DNA of 64,000 nt from a virus: IMG/VR virus record IMGVR_UViG_3300010399_000002, positions 1-64,000 of that record; one strand, 5' to 3'. Position 1 is the stretch's first letter. Each line of letters opens with the position of its first letter. Of the stretch, positions 56,893 through 64,000 are shown piece after piece. The notes beneath the pieces are model-generated. The model was not told where the DNA came from and did no database searches. It saw only the letters and a program-made list of their open reading frames with translations. Made by a program: the position numbers and the translations under genes.

Positions 56893-57734
56893 TCGTACTC
56901 TCCTTTTTCAATCTTCTTTAAGCAAAAATCCCGCATGGAAAAAACCGTAACACAGTTGCTATAAGCTTGATAGTCTCGATCGTACACATTGCACGAATCA
57001 GTTGTGTACACATGGTCGAAGAACTGAAGCAATTTGGTTAGTCCGTTTGAAAATATACCGTGCGTTACATATAGACCCAAACGACTAACTCCTTTAGCCT
57101 TCAACTGTTCTGCCAATCCGACAAACGTGCCGCCACCATCACAGATGTCGTCGATAATCAACGTGGGCTGTCCACCTAACTCTTCCTTACTCGGTGTCTC
57201 AAATCCGGACAACTTACCTGTAGCTGGATCCCGTATCTTGGAAGCCTGTAAAGGAACCCCACGGTAACGCTCTTTGGCGCCTGCATCTGGAACTAGGATG
57301 TTGACTGATTCTTTAACTTTAGTTGAAAATTGCTTTTGAGCTGCATCGACCAAACTTACCGGACTCAGATTTACCAAATTAGGTATGAACTGTTTGGCAA
57401 ACCGAGAATGAACATCAACAGTGTAGACATGATGAATACCAAGTGTGCTTAAGTACGAAGCAAACATGTCCAAACCGTGACAATCACCTGGCACGAAACG
57501 GCGATCCGCTCGACTGAACGGTAAATAAGGCAAGCACAGTGACACTCGTTGTTGAGGTCGTTTACGAGCTTGAATGGCGCTAATACACAGACCAATCTCC
57601 ACGATATCTCGACTGGTAGTATATAGCAACACTCGATCACTATTGTGGGTAATCGACTTGCAACGTACCTGTAGTTCACCGGCAGGGTACTTGAACATCT
57701 CAAAGTCTGATCGAAACAAAGTTAATAGCGGCAT
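56889..57734 (-). CDS. prs: Prs-like phosphoribosyl/ADP-ribose pyrophosphate synthetase (NARP1 Adps candidate)
   Basis: 281 aa from MPLLTLFRSDFEMFKYP. Marks: CLPYLPFSRADRR, VDVHS, LVPDAGAKERY and the ribose-phosphate loop TLIIDDICDGGGTF. In phages, Prs- and Nampt-like genes side by side form NARP1, in which the Prs-like enzyme makes ADP-ribose pyrophosphate from ADP-ribose. Sequence alone cannot separate that from plain PRPP synthesis. Confidence 0.88.
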   Translation of the reverse strand: MPLLTLFRSDFEMFKYPAGELQVRCKSITHNSDRVLLYTTSRDIVEIGLCISAIQARKRPQQRVSLCLPYLPFSRADRRFVPGDCHGLDMFASYLSTLGIHHVYTVDVHSRFAKQFIPNLVNLSPVSLVDAAQKQFSTKVKESVNILVPDAGAKERYRGVPLQASKIRDPATGKLSGFETPSKEELGGQPTLIIDDICDGGGTFVGLAEQLKAKGVSRLGLYVTHGIFSNGLTKLLQFFDHVYTTDSCNVYDRDYQAYSNCVTVFSMRDFCLKKIEKGEYE

Positions 57735-59242
57735 CCTTGAATCACCCTTTCCCGAACAGTATCGAACGGAACATCTACCAGCAACTTCCCATCCTCGAAC
57801 ACCTTCTCCAACGCGCAGTGTTCTAAAGCATCTTCTGTAGACATGTCTCGAGCATAGTAGATGGGCTTGTCTGGTGTGGACCATTCCGTACGGTATACAA
57901 CAGGTATTCCTTTAAGGGAGAACTTCGTTCCGTCATCCGTGACTGGCTTCTTGAAGATGGAAAGTATTTCACCTCCCCGACGAACGGCAGTAGCCTTCAT
58001 GGCAAAGCCGTAAGTGTCCCGCGTGACGTAGCAATACGTGTACGAACCAATGCCCAACACAACATTGTACGGAGACAGATGCAACTTGTGAACGGTCTTA
58101 CTCAGAATAGCATCGGCGCGTTCTGGAGTAATACTGTCACCATATATCAAACCGCCGTTCTTGATGAGTGGTAGACCTTGACGGTTTGAATCCGTACCCA
58201 ATGCTGTAGCTAACAACTGAATAGCACCGTAGAAAGCGGGATGATCTCGATAGGTCTTGTAGCTGTGAGAATGTCCGGCCATGCTATCATCGCCGCACAA
58301 AATATCGACAGGGTCACCGGAATCTGGACGGATTACCAACTTACCTTGACGAGCAAGTATCTTGCCCTTCAACCGTGGCACATAGTCGGTCAGCACCTTC
58401 CACAGATCCCAAGTGTCTGACACGATGGACAGAATACCAGTTGGATACACGTCAAACAGCAGACGCTCGAAGGTCTCAAACTCTGCTATATCCAATCCGG
58501 CTGACATCACACTGTGTTCTGTAGCTGGAACCGAGCCTCCAATGGTGAGCTTAGCTCCATAATACTGTTTAGCAGCTACGACTGCGGGCACCGTATCTGT
58601 ACCGGAAAAACAGAACAAATGTCCCAGACCAGACTGAATAGCATCCTCGATTCCGCCCATGCCGCGGCACGAAAAGTCGTGGCCTTGCCAATCGACAAAA
58701 CCAAGATCTTCTTCACCGGCCTCTTTGGCGTATTGCTCGAAGATCCGCCTGTACCTTTGTGCAGTTGTAGCAGATGTAGCAATACGCCACAATCCGGCGG
58801 ACAAAAGCGTCTCGAGGTAATTTGGCAACCAGAATGCCTCTGGTCGCGTATTGGTGATGACTAAAGCTGGTACACCGAATGGTACACCGTGGCCTTCGGG
58901 CAGGGCATATACCTTGATGGGAAGATACCCGAGTCTGTGCAGCGCTTGGATGTGATCCACTCTTGGACTCTTTACGCCCAAACAGCTACTGACCACATCT
59001 TTGTACTCCGACAAGACCACACCTTCCGGAACGTTGAAGAAACCTTGATTGAAGTCCTCGAGTAGATGCTTCTTGGCGAAATACGTAAAACCGACATTAG
59101 CTACTCGCGACAGACCGAGCACCCGCGACTTGCGCGGTGTCCAGTTACTCCACACCTGAGTAGTGTCTGATGGATACTGTTCGAAGTGACCGACCTTGTA
59201 GAAGTCGATGTTGAAAATCGGATTCGTCGGATTCCGAATCAT
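57722..59242 (-). CDS. nadV: Nampt-like phosphoribosyltransferase (NARP1 Namat candidate)
   Basis: 506 aa from MIRNPTNPIFNIDFYKVGHF. Full-length nicotinamide phosphoribosyltransferase family: FYKVGHFEQYP, KLVIRPDSGDPVDI, GDSITPERA and RDTYGFAMKATAVRRGG. Restores an NAD precursor from nicotinamide. Overlaps the Prs-like gene by 13 bases, implying joint expression. Confidence 0.92.
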   Translation of the reverse strand: MIRNPTNPIFNIDFYKVGHFEQYPSDTTQVWSNWTPRKSRVLGLSRVANVGFTYFAKKHLLEDFNQGFFNVPEGVVLSEYKDVVSSCLGVKSPRVDHIQALHRLGYLPIKVYALPEGHGVPFGVPALVITNTRPEAFWLPNYLETLLSAGLWRIATSATTAQRYRRIFEQYAKEAGEEDLGFVDWQGHDFSCRGMGGIEDAIQSGLGHLFCFSGTDTVPAVVAAKQYYGAKLTIGGSVPATEHSVMSAGLDIAEFETFERLLFDVYPTGILSIVSDTWDLWKVLTDYVPRLKGKILARQGKLVIRPDSGDPVDILCGDDSMAGHSHSYKTYRDHPAFYGAIQLLATALGTDSNRQGLPLIKNGGLIYGDSITPERADAILSKTVHKLHLSPYNVVLGIGSYTYCYVTRDTYGFAMKATAVRRGGEILSIFKKPVTDDGTKFSLKGIPVVYRTEWSTPDKPIYYARDMSTEDALEHCALEKVFEDGKLLVDVPFDTVRERVIQGCRY

Positions 59243-59499
59243 GACCGACCTCCTTCCACTGGTACGTAGGTCTCTGCAAAGATGTCCGGCTTGCATGGAT
59301 ACTTCTCACCTTTGACCCCGGTAATGATCCAATCACCGGGAGTCACAACGTGAAAGTGGTCCTGCTTGCTCTCCAACGTAGTGATACAAAAACCGGTCTG
59401 TGACTCACGATTGATAGTGACCCCTTCTGGCCATGGTATCTGATCGGGAAAAAACTGAGCTGCCTCGACGATAACTGGTCTTTTTCTGAACAACGGCAT
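59239..59499 (-). CDS. Conserved phage PGDWI-type protein, 86 aa
   Basis: RPVIVEAAQFFPD, VVTPGDWIITGVKGEKYPCK and PDIFAETY match a small family found in many phages, role unknown. Confidence 0.8.
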   Translation of the reverse strand: MPLFRKRPVIVEAAQFFPDQIPWPEGVTINRESQTGFCITTLESKQDHFHVVTPGDWIITGVKGEKYPCKPDIFAETYVPVEGGRS

Positions 59500-59512
59500 C
59501 ACACTCTCCTTT

Positions 59513-60202
59513 TCAAACTGCGTTCATCAACTGCTGGATATAATACCGGGCCTTCTCGTAGTTCCAAGCATGAATGAGCCTATCTATCTTCGTCGTATCT
59601 TCTCCTGGAAACAACTCGTCTGCGGTCTGGGTTAAAACCGAATCTCTCCAATCAATGGTGATGACTCTCTTGCGCCAACCGATCTTGATACGACCTTTGG
59701 CTGTTGTAACTATGTACCATGGTCGGTGCTCACAACATATATCTGGACAGTATCCGTTGGGAATAGCCTCAACGAAGATTGGTTGCTCGAAACAAGACAA
59801 AAGCAACTCGCGTTCTAAAACAGTTGTCTTATAGCGCTCAGAATCACTGCGATAGACTTCGGCAGTAAGCAACTTGTGAATCTCCTCTGTCTTTTGACTA
59901 ACTATTCGTCCTTGGGCCTCAGTTACCACACCACCTGGAACGCAAACCCTAACCTCAACTCCGATCTCACCTTCTCGGCCGATTGATTCATGTCGGCCTG
60001 CGTCAACATACGTCATCTGGATCTTCCTCCATTTTGAATGTAAAATGTAATCGTTCAAATGAAGCATAGCACGAAATAGTATAACCCGCCCTTTGCGACT
60101 TTTGTTATCGACCATCAACTTGGCAATCAAATGAACTGGACAAGTTGGCTGATCGTAGGACGCTTCCAACCTCTTTTGACTGGGTCTGCGTAGCCATTGC
60201 AT
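59513..60202 (-). CDS. Hypothetical protein, 229 aa
   Basis: ATG preceded by GAAGGA. Middle and C-terminal parts show RPWYIVTTAKGRIKIGWRKR and ITIDWRDS, a beta-rich pattern found in small phage proteins of unknown role. An internal start at MTYVDAGRHES with GGAGG is a shorter alternative. Confidence 0.7.
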   Translation of the reverse strand: MQWLRRPSQKRLEASYDQPTCPVHLIAKLMVDNKSRKGRVILFRAMLHLNDYILHSKWRKIQMTYVDAGRHESIGREGEIGVEVRVCVPGGVVTEAQGRIVSQKTEEIHKLLTAEVYRSDSERYKTTVLERELLLSCFEQPIFVEAIPNGYCPDICCEHRPWYIVTTAKGRIKIGWRKRVITIDWRDSVLTQTADELFPGEDTTKIDRLIHAWNYEKARYYIQQLMNAV

Positions 60203-60205
60203 AAA

Positions 60206-60427
60206 CTATCCTTCGTCTAGATCTTGGACTTCCAACACTGCTATCAGCTGACCGTCGTTCCACTCATTGTGTTTCTTTGTACCAGGTGGATATGGATTCT
60301 CTTCGTGGCCGTGCAACTGGCTGCCCGGTAATGCAGCTTGCATGTACACAACGTAGCCTTGCGCCTTGGGCTTGAGTCTTTTGCACTGTCTCAATGTTAT
60401 GAGCTTTGGCTTTTTGACCGTGATCAT
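60206..60427 (-). CDS. Hypothetical protein, 73 aa
   Basis: NPYPPGTKKHNEWNDGQLIA near the C-terminus is a motif recurrent in small phage proteins. Starts in an ATGA overlap. Function unknown. Confidence 0.7.
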   Translation of the reverse strand: MITVKKPKLITLRQCKRLKPKAQGYVVYMQAALPGSQLHGHEENPYPPGTKKHNEWNDGQLIAVLEVQDLDEG

Positions 60428-60582
60428 AGCTTATCCGCCTTCGCTAGCTTTTCGAGGTACTCTGTTAGAGCAACTACGAACTCGACCTCTTCTGGTTCTG
60501 GATCGGCAACGCAATTTGGACAGACGGCTGTGTGCAATGCAACTGAAAAAACCTTAGCTTCGCAATATGGACAAGTCTCCAT
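60424..60582 (-). CDS. Small zinc-ribbon protein, 52 aa
   Basis: METCPYCEAKVFSVALHTAV then CPNC: two CxxC knuckles, acidic helical tail. Confidence 0.68.
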   Translation of the reverse strand: METCPYCEAKVFSVALHTAVCPNCVADPEPEEVEFVVALTEYLEKLAKADKL

Positions 60583-60583
60583 G

Positions 60584-60772
60584 TTATACCTCAATTGCTT
60601 CATCTGCGATTCGACGCAGTAACTCCCTCCAACCTTTTCCACGCTTATGCCTCAAACTACTGACTGCAATCGTCTTCAACTGCGTTGGACTGGTAGTTAC
60701 TTTTACTGCGCACTCGTATGAAGCCTCCTGTACATCGTCCGCAGTAAGCCTGTGCACTGTAACTATCAACAT
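60584..60772 (-). CDS. Hypothetical basic protein, 62 aa
   Basis: Start MLIVTVHRLTADDVQ overlaps the upstream stop (TAATG). Basic C-terminus (HKRGKGWRELLRR). Not recognised. Confidence 0.67.
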   Translation of the reverse strand: MLIVTVHRLTADDVQEASYECAVKVTTSPTQLKTIAVSSLRHKRGKGWRELLRRIADEAIEV

Positions 60773-61038
60773 TAGCACATACCTCCTGCTGCCCACAACT
60801 TCTTACGATACATCTTGGCGCACTTGGTGCATGCCTGTCTTATACTACTCTCATTCACCTCGAAGGCTGTATCGTACACAACCGGTGCTCCGCACAAAGC
60901 CGGTGTATCTGCGCCGTGCAGATATTTGCGGCCTACAGCTGTCAATCTGCGAATGTGATAACTATCGCCTGCAACCCGTGTAGCACAAAAGCTGTACTGG
61001 TGGATCTGTTTTTCCGGTCTCTTGACTGTTGTGGGCAT
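60772..61038 (-). CDS. Zinc-binding protein, 88 aa
   Basis: Metal ligands likely H41, C49, C70 and C73 (ALCGAP, CTKCAKMY). The start lies 7 bases after the intergenic element and has no clear ribosome site, so the element itself may control translation. Confidence 0.7.
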   Translation of the reverse strand: MPTTVKRPEKQIHQYSFCATRVAGDSYHIRRLTAVGRKYLHGADTPALCGAPVVYDTAFEVNESSIRQACTKCAKMYRKKLWAAGGMC

Positions 61039-61044
61039 AGATTT

Positions 61045-61131
61045 GGCACTCGTAGGAACTGTCAGGCACTGTTTCTAGACACCAAGTGGTGGTTGGATGG
61101 GGTTTTTGATTCCCAACTCGTTGTAGGGGCT
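61045..61131 (+). repeat. Intergenic structured element, copy 4 of 4
   Basis: Core AACTGTCAGGCACT, 14 bases, AGTGGTGGTTGG. The AACT/GGTT stem needs one U-G pair on the plus strand. GTTTCTAG and CTAGAAAC (61071-61078 and 61130-61137) are also complementary in this copy. Overlaps the 3' end of the upstream frame. Confidence 0.68.
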
Positions 61132-61628
61132 AGAAACGGATTTTCACGAAACCTGCGTCTCGTAAACCTCTTTGATCCCAACCTCTTCTTTGTCTTCTCC
61201 AACTGGATGCGATACTCGTTTACGTACTTCAATGGATCTTTGACTCGCAGCCTGGGAATGGACATTCCGAGCATCGCTACCTTGAAAGCGCTTCTAGCGG
61301 CTTTGATATTCTCGCCATTGGGATACAATCTCTGCATCTCCAACTCAACTGCTTGCCGAGAAACATTTCCACAGAATGTACTGAGTCTCGTACTGAATAT
61401 CGAGCCTTTCACTGGAGATCGCCTTCGCCAGTAGTTAACTAAGAATCTCACTAACCAATCCGGACTGACCTTGTAGCGCTCGCACCAAACCTTCAGGTTC
61501 AGCAACCGCAAACGATCGTCGGGCTTCAGCCTCAATCTCACATTTGACTTGTGATAGTTGGACAGGATGGTCTCCACTTTTGATTGCCACTTGTTCAGCA
61601 CATATTCGAGATGGGAACGGGGACTCAT
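61062..61628 (-). CDS. Hypothetical protein, 188 aa
   Basis: Start MSPRSHLEYVLNKWQSK overlaps the upstream stop (ATGA). Basic, helical. The last ~24 codons are translated from the intergenic element and may not be conserved. Not recognised. Confidence 0.65.
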   Translation of the reverse strand: MSPRSHLEYVLNKWQSKVETILSNYHKSNVRLRLKPDDRLRLLNLKVWCERYKVSPDWLVRFLVNYWRRRSPVKGSIFSTRLSTFCGNVSRQAVELEMQRLYPNGENIKAARSAFKVAMLGMSIPRLRVKDPLKYVNEYRIQLEKTKKRLGSKRFTRRRFRENPFLAPTTSWESKTPSNHHLVSRNSA

Positions 61629-61795
61629 GAACGTGTTCTCGTACGTAACCACTTTGGCACCCTAGGCTTTACACAGGTTCTATACCTTGATACAAAGCCT
61701 TGTAACATCTCAACACGTACTCTACGCATCCAACGGAACCCCAACCACTTAGGGGCGCGCCCTTTTCTCGTAACCAAATTATTCCAGTAACTCAT
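61625..61795 (-). CDS. Small very basic protein, 56 aa
   Basis: Reads MSYWNNLVTRKGRAPKWLGF onward, ending WLRTRTRS, with GAGG before the ATG. Many Arg/Lys and Trp; could bind nucleic acid. Its stop overlaps the next start. Confidence 0.62.
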   Translation of the reverse strand: MSYWNNLVTRKGRAPKWLGFRWMRRVRVEMLQGFVSRYRTCVKPRVPKWLRTRTRS

Positions 61796-61815
61796 TTTTC
61801 ACGCCTCTACTCGAT

Positions 61816-62001
61816 TCACTTGTGCTTCTCCTTCCACCAAGACACGAATGCGGACAGTACAACAGCAACCATCGGGCCGACCTGCACACCCATCGGTGGA
61901 TCTTTCTGCTTAACCAATAGCGCCTGCGTTAGACTATCTACAAACCAAAACGCCAAGGCCGGAATAACGAAATTTTCTATGAATGAGACTAGTATACTCA
62001 T
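61816..62001 (-). CDS. Holin-like membrane protein, 61 aa
   Basis: Two hydrophobic spans (residues ~8-28 and ~38-54) and a charged tail WWKEKHK, the size and layout of small phage holins. No endolysin gene is adjacent, so the assignment is tentative. Confidence 0.55.
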   Translation of the reverse strand: MSILVSFIENFVIPALAFWFVDSLTQALLVKQKDPPMGVQVGPMVAVVLSAFVSWWKEKHK

Positions 62002-62666
62002 TTCACCTCCTCGCCCTTCTCCGGGGCGGCAAGTTCCTGTTTGTGCCCGTATATCTCGCAGCCGAGCATGACTTGCACCGTCGTCGCTTCGATTCCTTCG
62101 AGCATGTCCCGCGCTTGCTGCTTGCCCTCGATCCGCCCCCGCAGCCGCTCCCGCGCTCCGTGGCGCTCCAACTCTGCGTACCTCTCCTCGGCGGCTAGCG
62201 CTCGACCTTCCATGCTGTCATACAGGTTGAAGGCGTCGTTGAGACTTCGGCACCCCTTGAAGCGACTCCCTACAAGGTTCTCGTACTCAAGTAGACGAAA
62301 CTCCATTCCTTCATTCGCGGTAATAAGCTGGCCGTTTCTCTCTCGTTCGGCGTTAAGTTCTCCGATGACGGACTGATACTCACCGATGCGACCTTTAGCG
62401 TTCATGGCCTTCCATGTCTGGCAAATGGGTAGCTCCTCATCTCGGTCACCAAAGTGGGCGGCGGCTTCCGAAAACTCAGAAGTCTCGAACTCACAGTGGA
62501 AGCACTTCCAAACTGCCCGCGCTCCATGGCGCTGGGCGAAGGCGACGAGGGCGTCGGCAAGCAAACCAACAGCCTGCTTACGGCTAGACAATACAGACAT
62601 GTGCCCGTAAGTATCTAGCGCCACCTTCTCCGCCTCTTCCCGCAGCGCGCTCTCGGTGGGGGTCAT
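61998..62666 (-). CDS. Zinc-finger and coiled-coil accessory protein, 222 aa
   Basis: Zinc-type WKCFHCEFETSEFSEAAAHF near residue 55, then long Glu/Arg-rich helices. This composite is typical of mosaic phage accessory proteins. The GC-rich coding style differs from genes to the left. Confidence 0.7.
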   Translation of the reverse strand: MTPTESALREEAEKVALDTYGHMSVLSSRKQAVGLLADALVAFAQRHGARAVWKCFHCEFETSEFSEAAAHFGDRDEELPICQTWKAMNAKGRIGEYQSVIGELNAERERNGQLITANEGMEFRLLEYENLVGSRFKGCRSLNDAFNLYDSMEGRALAAEERYAELERHGARERLRGRIEGKQQARDMLEGIEATTVQVMLGCEIYGHKQELAAPEKGEEVK

Positions 62667-62905
62667 CGAGAGAATCCTTGTGCATCCATATATGAAGATG
62701 CTTGCAAAAAGGTAGAGTCTGGAAACAGCAATGACCAGAGCTTCATAACTTTTTCGGGATCTAGCTTTCCGGACCTGTCAAAGGATTCCAACTCCGCTAT
62801 TGGAATCAGAGAGTCCTTGCTCAGGTGCGCAAGGCTCTTAGGCCCTACGTTCTTGACGAACCTGTGAACTAACTCAATGTACACTGACGAAATGCCGACG
62901 ATCAT
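62663..62905 (-). CDS. Hypothetical protein, 80 aa
   Basis: Start MIVGISSVYIELVHRFV overlaps the upstream stop (ATGA). Helical. Not recognised. Confidence 0.66.
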   Translation of the reverse strand: MIVGISSVYIELVHRFVKNVGPKSLAHLSKDSLIPIAELESFDRSGKLDPEKVMKLWSLLFPDSTFLQASSYMDAQGFSR

Positions 62906-63285
62906 GTCCTCTCTCCTTGCGCCCGCGCCCACTCTAGGCAGGCGGAGCAGATGGCGTCCTGTATTGTCTGTCCTTCGCCGTGAAATCGTGCTACTCGGCC
63001 AGATACCCAAATGTCACACACGTATGGGATGCGCTTCTCTAAATCGAACCACTCGCATCTGTCCAGCACCTCCATGGCGTCGGCTATGGAGACGTAGGGG
63101 TCCCAATCGTCAAGATGCCCTTCTGGCGGACACGGCCCCAGCGGGCTCTTTTCCCAATCAAGCACTGACCGCGAACAGATCCGGCATATCCAGAACTTTC
63201 CGCGCTCTTCCCATTCGTGTAACGGCCAGCCCATCACCACGCGGGCCAGCAGCGCCACGTTCGCGGCTTTCTGTTCTAAAGTCAC
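62902..63285 (-). CDS. Phage ABA-sandwich-like protein, 127 aa
   Basis: VSIADAMEVLDRCEW and TIQDAICSACLEWARA follow the pattern of the phage ABA sandwich family (unknown role); an added CRIC knuckle lies near residue 34. Confidence 0.65.
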   Translation of the reverse strand: MTLEQKAANVALLARVVMGWPLHEWEERGKFWICRICSRSVLDWEKSPLGPCPPEGHLDDWDPYVSIADAMEVLDRCEWFDLEKRIPYVCDIWVSGRVARFHGEGQTIQDAICSACLEWARAQGERT

Positions 63286-63977
63286 TTGGCACTCTCCAAA
63301 GCAACCAATAACTTTTGCACATCAACCGCGATCTCTCTTTTGTGTCCTCGATCAGTACCGTTCTTAACGATGATCTTCTCTTGCGCCAAATCCGAAAACG
63401 TACTTGTCATCAACTCTCGTGACGTACGGCAATACCGGGCTAACGTCTCGTGTGACAAGATTGGCAAAGTCTGGATACCGCGTATATCTTTCAATGGGCC
63501 GGGGAAACACGACTTGACTAACGAAGCCAACATATACAGAACCATATCTTGCAACAACCAACTCTCTGCGCCCAGACGTTCCAACAACACATCCCTCTGG
63601 GCCGCGATAGCTTCATACATGACCCCAAACTTGACCTCGTCCAATGGATGGAAAAATAACTTAACTGGAGTAAGAGCTTCGAGAGCATCACCTGGCCGAC
63701 TGAGCAGGACGGACGGATCTGTTGAGCTGTGAAACGAGACGATCATGGAGTACCTTAACTGTTCTTCGCCGCTGCGAAAATCTCGTCTGTGAGGCTTACA
63801 GTAATTCGTCTTACCGGCAAACGGCCGCGTATAGGCAACCAGTCCACTACCGACTACCATATACAAACCGTAGTCCTTACTGCTGTCTTCTGCGACTCTG
63901 CGGTTTCTGTCGTCTCGCTGACGGGGATTTTCGACGAAACCTCGAATGTCCCCTTTCTGAAGATCGATTACGCTCAT
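63282..63977 (-). CDS. Winged-helix regulator-like protein, 231 aa
   Basis: C-terminal LPILSHETLARYCRTSRELM then STFSDLAQEKIIV has the spacing of a Crp-type winged helix. The N-terminal ~180 residues are not recognised. Possible transcription regulator. GTG/ATG neighbours overlap at both ends. Confidence 0.66.
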   Translation of the reverse strand: MSVIDLQKGDIRGFVENPRQRDDRNRRVAEDSSKDYGLYMVVGSGLVAYTRPFAGKTNYCKPHRRDFRSGEEQLRYSMIVSFHSSTDPSVLLSRPGDALEALTPVKLFFHPLDEVKFGVMYEAIAAQRDVLLERLGAESWLLQDMVLYMLASLVKSCFPGPLKDIRGIQTLPILSHETLARYCRTSRELMTSTFSDLAQEKIIVKNGTDRGHKREIAVDVQKLLVALESAK

Positions 63978-64000
63978 GACGGCTTCCTTTCTTCAAATAC

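Noticed and set aside
61816-62001. full lysis cassette
   Set aside because: Only a holin-like protein is present; no lysozyme, amidase or spanin gene lies nearby.
1-64000. CRISPR array or insertion sequence
   Set aside because: No regularly spaced short repeats and no transposase or terminal inverted repeats were seen.

Overview
The window is one block of a large virulent tailed-phage genome (Caudoviricetes). Almost every gene lies on the minus strand, packed head to tail with ATGA, GTGA, TGATG or TAATG stop/start overlaps and strong GGAGG-type ribosome sites. The phage supplies its own terminase, replisome, recombination enzymes, a sigma-like factor, a base-modification pathway and an NAD-salvage pair. 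No capsid or tail genes are present, so the structural half lies outside. The sequence alone does not identify the host.

Layout by map position (transcription runs right to left). 0-6 kb: a cut-off gene, a tRNA-Pro(UGG), large terminase, small zinc-ribbon proteins, a Vsr-type homing endonuclease and a small-terminase candidate. 6-15.5 kb: mostly unknown small proteins, plus a glycosyltransferase, a SLOG-fold protein and a methyltransferase. 15.5-24 kb: small unknown proteins, a von Willebrand A protein and a chromatin-like acidic/basic protein; short structured leader RNAs separate the gene groups here. 24.0-25.05 kb: the only sizeable non-coding stretch, strongly structured. 25-31 kb: QueE, QueD, RuvC, a radical SAM enzyme and a glycosyltransferase. 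31-44.4 kb: a fused Mre11-Rad50 nuclease, clamp loader, RecA, ssDNA-binding protein, a UvsY-like candidate, family A DNA polymerase with an N-terminal uracil-glycosylase-like domain, and sliding clamp. 44.4-55.5 kb: MazG-like protein, FolE, DpdA, sigma-like factor, 5'-3' exonuclease, primase and DnaB helicase, interrupted by four homing-endonuclease genes. 55.5-64 kb: a Prs/Nampt pair matching the NARP1 anti-NADase pathway, a holin-like protein and accessory genes.

How the genes fit together: FolE, QueD, QueE and DpdA form a 7-deazaguanine DNA-modification route; no QueC is in the window. RecA, a UvsY-like protein, SSB, Mre11-Rad50 and RuvC form a recombination module beside a full replisome. 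Six free-standing homing endonucleases sit against replication or modification genes. In one clear case, and one weaker one, the start of the neighbouring gene exists twice: an old copy upstream of the endonuclease and a synonymously recoded copy downstream. The strongest candidates for undescribed biology are (1) seven covarying leader RNAs with an alternative hairpin, (2) a four-copy intergenic element with a fixed-length hairpin, and (3) homing endonucleases that bring a recoded start for the invaded gene.
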